NCBI RefSeq assembly: GCF_001026695.1 | Contig: NZ_LDNB01000002.1 | Span: 203,998-267,997 of the forward strand | Length of the DNA: 64,000 nucleotides | Reading direction: 5' to 3' | Origin: Neobacillus vireti | GTDB taxonomy: Bacteria; Bacillota; Bacilli; Bacillales; Cytobacillaceae | Shown here: in pieces, positions 51,447 to 60,098 of the stretch | Position numbering within the stretch: the stretch's first letter is position 1 | How the letters are laid out: every line of letters starts with the position of its first letter | Program-made: the position numbers and the translations under genes | The notes under the pieces: model-generated | Told to the model about the DNA's origin: nothing | The model's database searches: none | What the model saw: the letters and a program-made list of their open reading frames with translations, nothing else

Positions 51447-52037
51447 TTATTGTTTTTCAAAAGAAACTTTCATGCCATTCAGAGATACTGTTTTTTGGAA
51501 AAGGTACACTGTTTCAAGTACACCCTTCTTGATGGTAATGGTATTTGCTGTTTGCGTAAAATGTTCGGCTGCTGCCCCGGCAAGTATCTTAGGGTCGCTA
51601 AGGTCTCTATCCCCAACATATTTCTCTGCCATGGTTAGTTCATTAAACGTAGCATCACCTGTTACTAGTGTTGCTTTCTGTTGTAGTCCAGTAATTGTAA
51701 CTGGTTTTTCAGCAGTAATAACAGCATTAATTCCTAGAAATGGTATAGGTTTAGAAATTTTCAAATTTTTTATTGTTGCACTATCAATTTCGTTAACAGC
51801 AACAGGATTGTTTTGTGTCATGGCACTATCAGCAAGGCTGCCATATAGTTTAAATCCTGTACCTGTCATTTCATCGAAGCTGACAGTAAACCCGCCAACT
51901 AATGGTATAGCTGCGGCCATGCCGGTTAGTCCAAAGGTACCTAGAAGTGCGCCTAAAAATAAAAACCCTCCTACTAATGCAATGATGAGTTTCTTCTTGA
52001 CTGTTTGCCCTCCGATAATAATTGTTTCAGCTGTCAT
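51447..52037 (-). CDS. DUF6230-like surface protein
   Basis: ATG 52037 after GGGAGG gives 196 residues. A TM or signal segment (LIIALVGGFLFLGALLGTFGLTGMAAA) is followed by a beta-rich extracellular domain: VSFDEMTGTGFKLYG, IDSATIKNLKISKPIPFLG, VTGDATFNELTMAEKYV, HFTQTANTITIKKGVLETVYLF. These repeat-like strands fit DUF6230, common in actinomycetes and rare in Bacillaceae. It is the first gene of the three-gene operon and a cre-like site lies 33 bp upstream. Function unknown. Confidence 0.72.
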   Translation of the reverse strand: MTAETIIIGGQTVKKKLIIALVGGFLFLGALLGTFGLTGMAAAIPLVGGFTVSFDEMTGTGFKLYGSLADSAMTQNNPVAVNEIDSATIKNLKISKPIPFLGINAVITAEKPVTITGLQQKATLVTGDATFNELTMAEKYVGDRDLSDPKILAGAAAEHFTQTANTITIKKGVLETVYLFQKTVSLNGMKVSFEKQ

Positions 52038-52069
52038 ACACTCTTTCCTCCCTTTTTGTTTTAAAAAAG

Positions 52070-52083
52070 TGAAAGCGCTTAAA
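52070..52083. promoter_or_regulatory. CcpA cre-like site upstream of the DUF6230 operon
   Basis: TGAAAGCGCTTAAA fits the cre consensus TGWNANCGNTNWCA at 13 of 14 positions. It is 33 bp upstream of the DUF6230 start codon, which would suit repression by CcpA. Confidence 0.5.
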
Positions 52084-52234
52084 TAATGATTAATCGCTTA
52101 CACTATTCGTCACAATTTTATGACAAATTAATAAATTTAGAAATCCCTACATTTGTAGGAAGTTTTTCCTATATTTGAACAAGGAACGACAAGTTACTAC
52201 CAAATACCAAAAAGATTGATAAAAAGGAGGAATT

Positions 52235-52372
52235 TTGACCGGTTTAGCTGAATTATCTATAGAAATAAACGAATTGATTAATACGATAAACAACAGCTTA
52301 GATTCTTCCTTGAAGGAGGGTGAAGAAATTGTCGAAGTCATTAAATCACCATTTGGATCACCTTTTAAATGA
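52235..52372 (+). CDS. Small ORF overlapping the LuxR regulator start
   Basis: A TTG at 52235 just after AAAAAGGAGG opens a 45-residue frame (begins MTGLAELSIEINELINTI, ends SPFGSPFK). It ends at TGA 52370-52372, 41 bases inside the LuxR gene, and contains that gene's own ribosome binding site. The peptide is acidic and helical with no signal. It may be a translated leader coupling LuxR expression, or a partner of the regulator. No family was recognised. Confidence 0.5.
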   Translation: MTGLAELSIEINELINTINNSLDSSLKEGEEIVEVIKSPFGSPFK

Positions 52373-53510
52373 TGCTGTTAAAATGTTATCTGCTTATCAA
52401 GAGGACCTATTACAAGAATGGGGATTCATGCTCCAATCTCTTAAAAATACGAATAAAAAATCAGTGGTAGTTTTTGAATTTATAAGCGAATTTCTAGAAA
52501 GGTTTTTACGGTCAGTAAATGAAGGTACTATTGATATTTATCGGATGCTGCATGAACTTCAGGAGGATTGGTTTGCCTATTTCCAAAGACATCCGGAACC
52601 GGAGGCGCTTATCTTTCATATAAATCTATTGGAAAATGCTGCACATAAGGTTCTGAAATCGAGAATTGCCTATTCCTCGAAATTACATCCTTCCGTCCAC
52701 TACTTATTTTCGAAAATTAGTGAAGTCCTGCTTTTTCAATCGGAGAAAGAGAATCATAGTATTTGGAAGGATGCTGTTATCTTATTTAATGAGTGGATTA
52801 TTCGCTCGCAGAATTTTCAGGAGTCTATAGAAAATATTTGCTATGGGTTTGGCTATTTTCTTCCCTTTGATCGATGTGCCCTTTTTAAGTTTACCAATAA
52901 GGAAAGTGTGGGGGTTGGCTTATTCGGACATCACTTAAACAATGAAGAGGTCCAAGCGATAGCCGAAAAAATCGCCAATATCCCAGTGCTCAATCAAAGT
53001 CTCGTGAAGTTAAAATCACAGGGACACGAGATGAAAAATTTCCAGCCTATTTACATTCCTTCGGCGGCGCATGACCTTCCAGAAAAGTATGTAGAAAAGT
53101 TTGAACTTTCTTCCTTAGTTATTGTTCCGATTTATGTTCCAGAGGAAGGGAAAATAATAGGCGGGGTTGTTTTGGACCAAGGTCCGGGAAAGCACTTTAC
53201 TGTCGACACAAGTCTTTTTCCTGCATTGATGAAGTTTGGTCAAAGTTCCGGGGAATTATTGTCGAAGTTTATTGAAGCAGACATTAAAAAGAACAACCTG
53301 CCCAAAAAGGATTCCATCTCCTTATCCCCAAGGGAAACAGAAATTATTAAGCTGCTTGCGGACGGTGCTTCAACAGCTGAGGCAGCATTAAAGCTGTATT
53401 TAAGCGAATTTACGGTTAGAGATTACATATCAAATATTATGAAAAGACTGAACGCGCATAACAGGACAGAAGTTGCGGTTAAAGCCATTCGAATGGGAAT
53501 AATCGATTGA
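52329..53510 (+). CDS. LuxR-type transcriptional regulator with GAF-like sensor
   Basis: TTG 52329 is nine bases after AAGGAGG and is preferred to GTG 52320, which touches the ribosome binding site; this gives 393 residues. The first 150 residues are helical and unassigned. Residues about 165-310 look like a GAF domain (FLPFDRCALFKF, VIVPIYVPEEGKIIGGVVLDQG). The last 65 residues are a LuxR HTH (LSPRETEIIKLLADGASTAEAALKLYLSEFTVRDYISNIMKRL). It is not a response regulator, since no receiver domain is present. The signal sensed and the targets are unknown. Confidence 0.82.
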   Translation: MSKSLNHHLDHLLNDAVKMLSAYQEDLLQEWGFMLQSLKNTNKKSVVVFEFISEFLERFLRSVNEGTIDIYRMLHELQEDWFAYFQRHPEPEALIFHINLLENAAHKVLKSRIAYSSKLHPSVHYLFSKISEVLLFQSEKENHSIWKDAVILFNEWIIRSQNFQESIENICYGFGYFLPFDRCALFKFTNKESVGVGLFGHHLNNEEVQAIAEKIANIPVLNQSLVKLKSQGHEMKNFQPIYIPSAAHDLPEKYVEKFELSSLVIVPIYVPEEGKIIGGVVLDQGPGKHFTVDTSLFPALMKFGQSSGELLSKFIEADIKKNNLPKKDSISLSPRETEIIKLLADGASTAEAALKLYLSEFTVRDYISNIMKRLNAHNRTEVAVKAIRMGIID

Positions 53511-53679
53511 AAAATAGAGAGCAGATAAAAATGCGGCTGATTTTTTAGGCTGTATTTTTTTATTTGTATAGATTGGGCTTGGTGTTTTTTTGTAAACTTC
53601 CCAACATGGATATGTGTCTATCGCACATTTTTATCTAGGTGAATAGGATATAAAGAAATCAATAAAGGAGGTAATGTAA

Positions 53680-53775
53680 ATGTCTGGTGTAGCAGCTGGC
53701 TATGGCGGCGGATTTGCCCTACTAGTCGTTTTGTTTATTTTATTAATTATTATCGGGGCAGCTTGGGTTTGGTGA
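53680..53775 (+). CDS. YjcZ-family small hydrophobic spore protein
   Basis: ATG 53680 after AAAGGAGG encodes 31 residues: a short Gly-rich start (MSGVAAGYGGG) followed by one hydrophobic helix [18 protein letters not shown]. This is the YjcZ/sporulation small-peptide pattern. It lies 30 bp before a second member. Confidence 0.8.
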   Translation: MSGVAAGYGGGFALLVVLFILLIIIGAAWVW

Positions 53776-53805
53776 GCCCAATATAGATATAAGGAGGTAA
53801 TAAAT

Positions 53806-53958
53806 ATGTATGGATATGGTGGCTTTGGCGGATGTGGGTACGGCGGTGGCTACGGTTATGGAGGCTGTGGATACGGCGGCTTTGGTGGAGGCTTTGCTTT
53901 AATCGTAGTGCTGTTTATTCTTCTAATTATAGTAGGTGCAGCCTGCTTTAGATTTTAA
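53806..53958 (+). CDS. YjcZ-like Gly/Tyr-rich small membrane protein
   Basis: ATG 53806 after AAGGAGG encodes 50 residues. The first 28 are Gly/Tyr-rich with Cys ([15 protein letters not shown]), then the same hydrophobic helix as the preceding peptide ([20 protein letters not shown]). It belongs to the same YjcZ family and is probably a spore-coat or membrane peptide in one operon with it. A terminator follows. Confidence 0.78.
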   Translation: MYGYGGFGGCGYGGGYGYGGCGYGGFGGGFALIVVLFILLIIVGAACFRF

Positions 53959-53964
53959 TCCATG

Positions 53965-53994
53965 AACCCGCTTGAAAGCTCAAGCGGGTTTTCC
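53965..53994 (+). terminator. Terminator of the YjcZ-like pair
   Basis: AACCCGCTTGA and TCAAGCGGGTT stem with TTCC tail. Confidence 0.85.
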
Positions 53995-53997
53995 ATA

Positions 53998-54399
53998 TTA
54001 AAAATTCCGGGATTTTTTCCATTCACTAAATAAGTCAATTTCCGTTGATATCTTTTTAAGAGTATATCCAATCATGGCTGCGTCATCAATGAAACCAAAA
54101 CCGATGATAAAGTCAGGGATTAAATCAAGTGGTGAAACGAAATACAGAAGGGCAACTATGACGGTAATAATGGTCTTGGTGGAGACATTTCGATATTCAC
54201 CTTTTGAATATGCTTTTACTAGATCAATAAATAATTGCAGTTTATTCCAAGCTTCCCCTAAGTTTCCCTTTTTTCGCTGTGCTTTTTTCCGAGCTTTATT
54301 TAGCAGCTGTTGCGTTTTTTGCTGATTGCCAAGATAAACCTTCGCTTCATCATCATATTTACACTGCTCTTTTTCAAAGATAATATTTTTCCTAAACAA
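53998..54399 (-). CDS. YkvA-family (DUF1232) membrane protein
   Basis: TTG 54399, eight bases after AGGAAG, is favoured over GTG 54408, giving 133 residues. A charged N-terminus (KARKKAQRKKGNL) leads to the DUF1232 core TIITVIVALLYFVSPLDLIPDFIIGFGFIDDAAMIGY near residues 70-106, with the SPxDLIPD motif and a hydrophobic segment. The function of the family is unknown. It is monocistronic. Confidence 0.82.
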   Translation of the reverse strand: MFRKNIIFEKEQCKYDDEAKVYLGNQQKTQQLLNKARKKAQRKKGNLGEAWNKLQLFIDLVKAYSKGEYRNVSTKTIITVIVALLYFVSPLDLIPDFIIGFGFIDDAAMIGYTLKKISTEIDLFSEWKKSRNF

Positions 54400-54469
54400 A
54401 CTGCTCACTTCCTTTTTTTTAGTTTGCCACGAAGTCGTAAATCCATTAGATTTTTGAATAATTTATACG

Positions 54470-54503
54470 AAAAATCCAGATGCTGATTGAGCACCTGGAT
54501 TTC
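54470..54503 (-). terminator. Terminator of the FtsH-like gene
   Basis: On the minus strand AAATCCAGGTGCTCA and TCAGCATCTGGATTT form a stem that ends in TTTTCG. Confidence 0.8.
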
Positions 54504-54506
54504 ATA

Positions 54507-56246
54507 TTACACAAGGACAAGATCATCGACAGTCAGATTGGATTTTTCCGAGACAATTTCTTCGATTTCAGATCCTTCTAATGTTTCTTTCTTTAATAAA
54601 GCCTTGACTAATTGTTGATACTGAGATTGATGGCTTTTTATTAGAACTTCTGCTTTCTCAATCCCTTTTGCAAAGAGTTCTTGCATTTTCGTCTCTTGAT
54701 CTTGTTTATTAAAAGTTAACGTAAAACCATCTTGAAGCATTCCGGTATCCACCATTTGCTCAATAATGTGCTTTGCCTGCTGTACATCGCCGCTAACACC
54801 AATACTGTGTTCACCGAGAAACATTCTTTCCGCTACACCACCGGCAAGCACCATAGCTACCCGGTCTAATAGGTCACTGGTAGTTGACAAATGGAGTTCT
54901 TTTGGGATTGGAGCTACATAACCGAGTGCTTCGCCCCGTGGGATAATGGTTGCCTTTCGAACCGAACCAGGCTTGGTTAGCGATGCGACAATCGCATGAC
55001 CGGCTTCATGAATAGCCACCCTGTGCTTTGTGTCATAATCCTGCAAGGAACGGGAAGTGCTTCCAAGGATTGTTCGATCAAGGGCATAATCAAGGTCATG
55101 CTTTTGAATCATGTCCTGACCGCATTGAACGGCACGCCTACTTGCTGTTTCAAACAAGGAACGAAGCTCGGCACCTGAGAATCCTGATGTGCTTTCAGCG
55201 AGCTCATCTAATGAAGTATAGACTTCTTTGGCGAGTGACTTTCCTTTTGAATGAATCTCAATGATTTCTCTTCTTCCTTTCGTATCAGGAAGTGGTACAA
55301 GGAAGGAGAAGTCGATTCTTCCTGGACGGAGGAAGGCTTCATCAAGCATGTCTTTTCTATTTGTTGCGGCGATAAATAAAATTCCATCATTGGAATGACC
55401 GCCATCAAGCTGAACAAGTAGTTCAGTCAGGGTTTTTTCTGCTTCCTCGCCGCCATGTGCCTTTCGTTTTCCAGCTAAGGCATCGACTTCATCTATGAAA
55501 ATAACCGCTGGGCCATGCTTTCTTGCTGATTGGAATAATGAACGGACACGACTTGCACCAACACCTACAAATAGTTCATTAAATGCGGATCCGCTCGCAG
55601 AGAAAAAGGCAGCATTTAATTCCCGTGCGATTGCCTGTGCCAACAAAGTTTTACCTGTTCCAGGAGGTCCGAATAACAGAATTCCTTTTGGCGGTTTAAT
55701 ACCTAATTTTGCCGCACGTTCTGGTTCTTTTAAGGTAGAGAGTGTCTGCAGGATTTCTTCTTTCATTTCTTCCCCGAGTCCGCCCACATCCTTTAAGCTG
55801 ATGGAAGGCAGCGGGCGCGGCTTGGCAATGCTGTTTTTCATCGAATTAGGAAGCCCGAATCCGCCTTTCTTTTTTTGGAGGACAAATCCAGCAGCAAGGA
55901 GCAACAGAATCACTCCTCCCATAATCCATTTACCGTAACGGCTGCTGGTGGAATAGGAATAGTTGATATTATATTTTTCTACCAATTTGTCAACCATTTG
56001 ACTGTTTGGTGGAACATGAGAAATGAATTCTGATTTTCCTGCTTTCAGATAAATACTGCCATCAGCTTCTTCCGTAAGTTTAACTGGGTTCCCATTTTGC
56101 TCTTGAATGGTTTTTTCGACAGAAGAAAAAGGGATAACGATCTGATTATTCATAGTTTGGATCATCCAAATGGTACCGGCAATAACAAATAGTATCGCTG
56201 TAAAAAGCGGAATAAACTTAGAAACTACTTTTTTACTTTGATTCAT
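54507..56246 (-). CDS. FtsH-family AAA+ zinc metalloprotease paralog
   Basis: ATG 56246 after AAGGAG gives 579 residues. Two TM segments (about 11-31 and 105-123) frame an extracytoplasmic domain of about 75 residues. The AAA+ domain has Walker A FGPPGTGKTLLAQ near 193, pore loop GSAFNELFVGVGASRVR near 223, Walker B VIFIDEVDAL, the second region of homology TNRKDMLDEAFLRPGRID. The M41 protease domain has zinc motif HEAGHAIV near 412 and a third ligand Asp in SGDVQQAK. It lacks the long C-terminal tail of housekeeping FtsH, and its pore loop has the unusual NELFVG where FtsH has FVEMFVG. It is probably a second, specialised membrane protease. Confidence 0.85.
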   Translation of the reverse strand: MNQSKKVVSKFIPLFTAILFVIAGTIWMIQTMNNQIVIPFSSVEKTIQEQNGNPVKLTEEADGSIYLKAGKSEFISHVPPNSQMVDKLVEKYNINYSYSTSSRYGKWIMGGVILLLLAAGFVLQKKKGGFGLPNSMKNSIAKPRPLPSISLKDVGGLGEEMKEEILQTLSTLKEPERAAKLGIKPPKGILLFGPPGTGKTLLAQAIARELNAAFFSASGSAFNELFVGVGASRVRSLFQSARKHGPAVIFIDEVDALAGKRKAHGGEEAEKTLTELLVQLDGGHSNDGILFIAATNRKDMLDEAFLRPGRIDFSFLVPLPDTKGRREIIEIHSKGKSLAKEVYTSLDELAESTSGFSGAELRSLFETASRRAVQCGQDMIQKHDLDYALDRTILGSTSRSLQDYDTKHRVAIHEAGHAIVASLTKPGSVRKATIIPRGEALGYVAPIPKELHLSTTSDLLDRVAMVLAGGVAERMFLGEHSIGVSGDVQQAKHIIEQMVDTGMLQDGFTLTFNKQDQETKMQELFAKGIEKAEVLIKSHQSQYQQLVKALLKKETLEGSEIEEIVSEKSNLTVDDLVLV

Positions 56247-56392
56247 TCTGTTCATCTCCTTAAATAAGGTCATAATCTATTATACTGACATTTCCAGAAA
56301 AATGGCTGTGGGAATCAGTGGAAGTAAGTAAAACGAAGGTACATGTAAAAAGACACACCAGCCTTTCCAATGGCAGGTGCGCCGTTGGAAAT

Positions 56393-56653
56393 TTATGATA
56401 ATAATCGAAGGTGCGGGATGATTGGCATTAAGACACTTTGTGCCAGAACACCAAAACTTACTCCGACACTTGATGCTTTACTCCATTTGAAAACATGAAT
56501 TTTTTCGTCACGATCTTCATACAAAAATAATAGCTGTTCTCCTTCTTCGGCAATCCCAATTTTATTAAAAGTAACGTTATTTTGTTTAAGGACTATTTCG
56601 AACGCTTTATGCAATAATGCAAGTGTGGGTTGATCAAAATTCTTAATTTCCAT
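56393..56653 (-). CDS. Hypothetical protein
   Basis: ATG 56653 after AGGAGG gives 86 residues. Mixed alpha/beta sequence (MEIKNFDQPTLALLHKAFEIVLKQNNVTF, EQLLFLYEDRDEKIHVFKWS) ends with a hydrophobic stretch (VGVSFGVLAQSVLMPIIPHL). No family was recognised. It is transcribed alone, divergently from prfC. Confidence 0.6.
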   Translation of the reverse strand: MEIKNFDQPTLALLHKAFEIVLKQNNVTFNKIGIAEEGEQLLFLYEDRDEKIHVFKWSKASSVGVSFGVLAQSVLMPIIPHLRLLS

Positions 56654-56820
56654 ATATCCTCCTAGGGAATGCGTATTGTATATTTTCATTATATTATTTT
56701 AACATAGGGGATAAAAGAATAAATTGTTGTTAATCAATTGAACTATTGCAATGTTATTGTTTGCTCTGATATGATTGAAGGTATGGTAAAAATTTATTCG
56801 TTGTCAAAAGAGAGGAAGAC

Positions 56821-58404
56821 ATGATGGGTAAGAATTTTAAAGAAGAAGTATTATCACGTCGTACATTTGCAATAATTTCCCATCCGGATGCCGGGAAAAC
56901 CACGCTGACGGAAAAATTATTATTATTTGGCGGAGCAATTCGCGATGCTGGTACGGTAAAAGCAAAAAAAACAGGAAAATTTGCTACGAGTGACTGGATG
57001 GAAATTGAAAAACAACGGGGAATCTCTGTAACTTCAAGTGTGATGCAGTTTGATTATGATGGATTCCGAGTTAATATTTTGGATACTCCTGGACATCAGG
57101 ATTTCAGTGAAGATACGTACAGAACCTTAATGGCTGTAGATAGTGCGGTAATGATAATTGATTCGGCTAAAGGAATTGAGGAACAAACACTCAAACTTTT
57201 TAAAGTGTGCCGGATGCGGGGTATACCGATTTTTACGTTTATTAATAAGCTGGACCGACAAGGAAAATCACCGCTTGAGCTTTTAGCTGAATTAGAAGAA
57301 GTTTTGGGGATCGAATCGTATCCAATGAACTGGCCGATTGGGATGGGGAAAGAATTTCTTGGCATCTATGATCGTTTTAATAAGCGTGTGGAACAATTTC
57401 GTGTAAGCGACGAAGATCGCTTTATACCAATATCAAATGAGGGCGAAATCCCAGATGGGCATCCGTTAACATCCTCTGGGCTTTATGAGCAAACGTTGGA
57501 TGAAATTTTGCTCCTAAATGAAGCGGGGAACGAGTTTTCTGTTGAAAAAGTGGCAGCGGGTTCCTTGACTCCTGTTTTCTTTGGAAGTGCATTAACAAAC
57601 TTCGGAGTTCAGACATTTCTTGAGTCTTATCTGAAATTTGCACCGGCACCAATAGCACGCAATTCTTCGATTGGAGAAATTGATCCATTAGGTGATCAAT
57701 TTTCAGGTTTTGTCTTTAAAATTCAGGCAAATATGAACCCGGCACACCGTGACCGGATTGCCTTTGTACGGATATGTTCGGGGAAATTTGAACGAGGAAT
57801 GACAGTTAATGTTCCGCGGTTGGCCAAACAAATAAAGCTTTCACAATCGACCTCATTTATGGCTGAAGAAAGGAATACAGTGGATGAGGCCGTCAGTGGA
57901 GACATAATTGGACTTTATGATACGGGCACCTATCAAATAGGTGATACACTGACAACAGGAAAAGATAATTTCCAATTTGAAAAATTGCCGCAGTTTACTC
58001 CGGAATTATATGTCAGGGTATCCGCGAAAAACGTTATGAAACAAAAATCCTTTTATAAAGGAATTCAGCAGCTTGTTCAAGAAGGAGCAATCCAGCTTTA
58101 CAAAACGATAAAAACTGATGATTATTTATTGGGTGCCGTTGGGCAGCTGCAATTTGAAGTATTTGAGCATCGAATGAGAAATGAGTATAATTCAGAGGTA
58201 TTAATGGAGCGGATGGGCTCTAAGATCGCACGTTGGATTGAAGGAGATACAATTGACGAGAATCTTTCTAGTTCCCGAAGCCTGCTCGTAAAGGATCGTT
58301 ATGGTCATTATGTGTTTTTGTTTGAGAACGACTTTGCCCTTAGATGGTTCCAAGAAAAAAATCCAAACGTTAAACTGTATAATCCAATGGATCAGCACCA
58401 ATGA
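56821..58404 (+). CDS. prfC: Peptide chain release factor 3
   Basis: The 527-residue GTPase has G1 [14 protein letters not shown] near residue 21, switch [15 protein letters not shown] near 68, G3 [16 protein letters not shown] near 90 and G4 [10 protein letters not shown] near 144, followed by translation-factor domains II and III. The length fits RF3. It recycles RF1 and RF2 from the ribosome after termination. AGAGGAAGA precedes ATG 56821; a second ATG follows immediately. Confidence 0.95.
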   Translation: MMGKNFKEEVLSRRTFAIISHPDAGKTTLTEKLLLFGGAIRDAGTVKAKKTGKFATSDWMEIEKQRGISVTSSVMQFDYDGFRVNILDTPGHQDFSEDTYRTLMAVDSAVMIIDSAKGIEEQTLKLFKVCRMRGIPIFTFINKLDRQGKSPLELLAELEEVLGIESYPMNWPIGMGKEFLGIYDRFNKRVEQFRVSDEDRFIPISNEGEIPDGHPLTSSGLYEQTLDEILLLNEAGNEFSVEKVAAGSLTPVFFGSALTNFGVQTFLESYLKFAPAPIARNSSIGEIDPLGDQFSGFVFKIQANMNPAHRDRIAFVRICSGKFERGMTVNVPRLAKQIKLSQSTSFMAEERNTVDEAVSGDIIGLYDTGTYQIGDTLTTGKDNFQFEKLPQFTPELYVRVSAKNVMKQKSFYKGIQQLVQEGAIQLYKTIKTDDYLLGAVGQLQFEVFEHRMRNEYNSEVLMERMGSKIARWIEGDTIDENLSSSRSLLVKDRYGHYVFLFENDFALRWFQEKNPNVKLYNPMDQHQ

Positions 58405-58424
58405 TATAAATTTTAATATTATTT

Positions 58425-58457
58425 AAAGCAGCGGGAATGAATCCCGCTGCTTTTTTA
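58425..58457 (+). terminator. Terminator of prfC
   Basis: AAAGCAGCGGGA and TCCCGCTGCTTT stem with T-run. Confidence 0.92.
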
Positions 58458-58579
58458 TGCAAAGTAGGTTGGGAAAATAATTGGTGAAGCTTTCGTTAAT
58501 TTGGTAAAAAACTGGATAAACTATAGCGAGAGACTTTAGCTATAGTTAAAAAATTGCCAAATAGAAACGGGACAGTACT

Positions 58580-59047
58580 ATGAAAAAGATGAGCAGATTG
58601 GAAGCAGTACTATGGAATATTGCCTTTCCTGGTTTCAGTCAGTTGTTAACAGGGCATTATCTCAAAGGTGTATTGTTAGTAGTCTTAGAGTTCCTTATGA
58701 ATGTTAATAGCAATTTTAACCAAGCAATCATGTATAGTTTCCTAGGCGAAATAGAAAAGGCTGAAGCTGTTTTAAACTATCAGTGGCTCATGTTTTATCC
58801 ATGTGTTTATCTTTTTTCCTTGTGGGATGGTTATCGAATGGCGATGCCAAAAGAAGAAAAATACTCCTTTTTGCCGTTTGTTTTTGGTGCATATTTTGTC
58901 ACAGTCGGTTTAATGGTATCTCCGAAAGTTACCATTTTCCAGACTCACCCTGGTCCAGTATTTTTGCCAATGATGTTTTTAATTCCTGGGTTACTAATTG
59001 GTTTTGTAATCAAATATTCATTGTCTCGGAAAATTCAAAATGAATAA
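58580..59047 (+). CDS. Hypothetical membrane protein
   Basis: This 155-residue protein has four hydrophobic segments (about 10-40, 68-82, 95-112 and 125-143). FPGFSQLLTGHYLKGVLLVVLEFLMN near the start resembles the P-G-x-G/S-Q-x-x-x-G-x-x-x-K-G pattern of small Firmicute membrane proteins. The role is unknown. It is monocistronic and followed by repeat A copy 2. Confidence 0.65.
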   Translation: MKKMSRLEAVLWNIAFPGFSQLLTGHYLKGVLLVVLEFLMNVNSNFNQAIMYSFLGEIEKAEAVLNYQWLMFYPCVYLFSLWDGYRMAMPKEEKYSFLPFVFGAYFVTVGLMVSPKVTIFQTHPGPVFLPMMFLIPGLLIGFVIKYSLSRKIQNE

Positions 59048-59093
59048 TTCCCAAAATGCTTCAATCTAGGTTATTGGATTGAAGTTTTTTTTG

Positions 59094-59220
59094 TTGTCCA
59101 GCTCCAGCGCCTAGCCCCTCGAGGTCACAAGCCAATCCGGCCAAAAGGTTAAAAAGCAACCTTTCGTCCGGCTCGTCTTGTGCTTGTCGGGGCTGAGCAA
59201 GGCGCTTCCGCTTTTCTTGT
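59094..59220. repeat. Dispersed intergenic repeat, family A, copy 2 (short form)
   Basis: TTGTCCAGCTCCAGCGCC at one end and GGCGCTTCCGCTTTTCTTG at the other bracket CCCCTCGAGGTCACAAGCC and GGTTAAAAAGCAACC. It is the inverse of copy 1 at 1366-1563 without its 75-base middle. Its ends are imperfect inverted repeats. Confidence 0.82.
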
Positions 59221-59240
59221 TGGGAAAATATTTTTTCTTA

Positions 59241-59270
59241 ACCCCCACAAATTGTTTTAGTGTAAACGTA
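59241..59270 (+). promoter_or_regulatory. Candidate sigma-I promoter of sigI-rsgI
   Basis: ACCCCC (59241-59246), 20 bp, CGTA (59267-59270) has the C-rich -35 and CGWA -10 of sigma-I-type promoters. Autoregulation of sigI is known in B. subtilis. Spacing was compared only from memory. Confidence 0.45.
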
Positions 59271-59321
59271 ACTATGTAGTGAAAAAGTAACACCCTCTTA
59301 AAGTCCAAAATATCAATCATA

Positions 59322-59330
59322 TGGTATAAT
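59322..59330 (+). promoter_or_regulatory. Extended -10 sigma-A promoter of sigI
   Basis: TGGTATAAT (TATAAT at 59325-59330) lies 21 bp upstream of the sigI start and lacks a good -35. Confidence 0.5.
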
Positions 59331-59351
59331 GGGTCGAACAGAGGTGAGAAA

Positions 59352-60098
59352 ATGCTGAGTTTATTGTTTATGGCTAAGCGGAAAAAAAGAACTTTAGAAG
59401 AAACGGTTCTGTTAATTCAAGAAGGGAACCGCAATTTACTTGATGAAATAATCGAGGCATATAAACCTTTTATCGCAAAAACTGTGTCATCTGTATGCAA
59501 ACGGTACATTTATGAAACTGATGATGAATTTAGCATTGGTCTCATCGCATTTAATGAAGCGATTGAAAAATATTCTCCAGAGCGTGGAAGTTCGTTGTTG
59601 AGCTTTGCTGAAGTCATTATTAAAAGAAGAGTGATCGACTATATCCGTAAACAGACTAAAAATCAACATATTAGTATTGATTTGACCAATGCGTCGTCGG
59701 AAGAAGAATCAGCGGGGACGGTCATCGTAAATGAACTATCACTTGATGATTATCAGAAAAAAAAGGACGAACAATTAAGAAAAGATGAAATTTATCACTT
59801 TCAGGCATTATTAACAACCTTTGATTTATCGTTTAGCGACTTAATTGAGAATTCGCCTAAGCATGCTGACGCAAGGAAAAATGCCATTATATCTGCAAAG
59901 ATGTTAGTTGAAGACGAAGAGTTGAAAAGGTTATTATTCGAGAAAAAACGACTTCCCATTAAGCAATTAGAAAAAATGGTAAGTGTAAGTCGAAAGACAA
60001 TTGAACGGAACCGAAAATATATTATTGCAATTGCGCTTATTTTATCGGGTGATTATGTATATATGAAGGATTATATAAAGGGTGTGCTAGACACGTGA
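59352..60098 (+). CDS. sigI: RNA polymerase sigma factor SigI
   Basis: The 248-residue protein begins MLSLLFMAKRKKRTLEE and has YKPFIAKTVSSVCKRYI, DDEFSIGLIAFNEAIEKYSPERGSSLLSFAEVIIKRRVIDYIRK near 55-100, the region 2 of SigI, and a C-terminal region 4-like HTH (LPIKQLEKMVSVSRKTIERNRKYIIAIALIL). B. subtilis SigI responds to heat and wall stress. It overlaps rsgI by four bases (GTGA), so the sigma factor and its membrane anti-sigma factor are coupled. Confidence 0.95.
   Translation: MLSLLFMAKRKKRTLEETVLLIQEGNRNLLDEIIEAYKPFIAKTVSSVCKRYIYETDDEFSIGLIAFNEAIEKYSPERGSSLLSFAEVIIKRRVIDYIRKQTKNQHISIDLTNASSEEESAGTVIVNELSLDDYQKKKDEQLRKDEIYHFQALLTTFDLSFSDLIENSPKHADARKNAIISAKMLVEDEELKRLLFEKKRLPIKQLEKMVSVSRKTIERNRKYIIAIALILSGDYVYMKDYIKGVLDT

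Noticed and set aside
51472..52086. 204-codon plus-strand frame opposite the DUF6230 gene
   Set aside because: The minus-strand gene has the ribosome binding site, signal segment and operon context; this frame is its shadow.
58783..59043. 86-codon frame inside the membrane-protein gene at 58580
   Set aside because: It is an out-of-frame overlap without a ribosome binding site.
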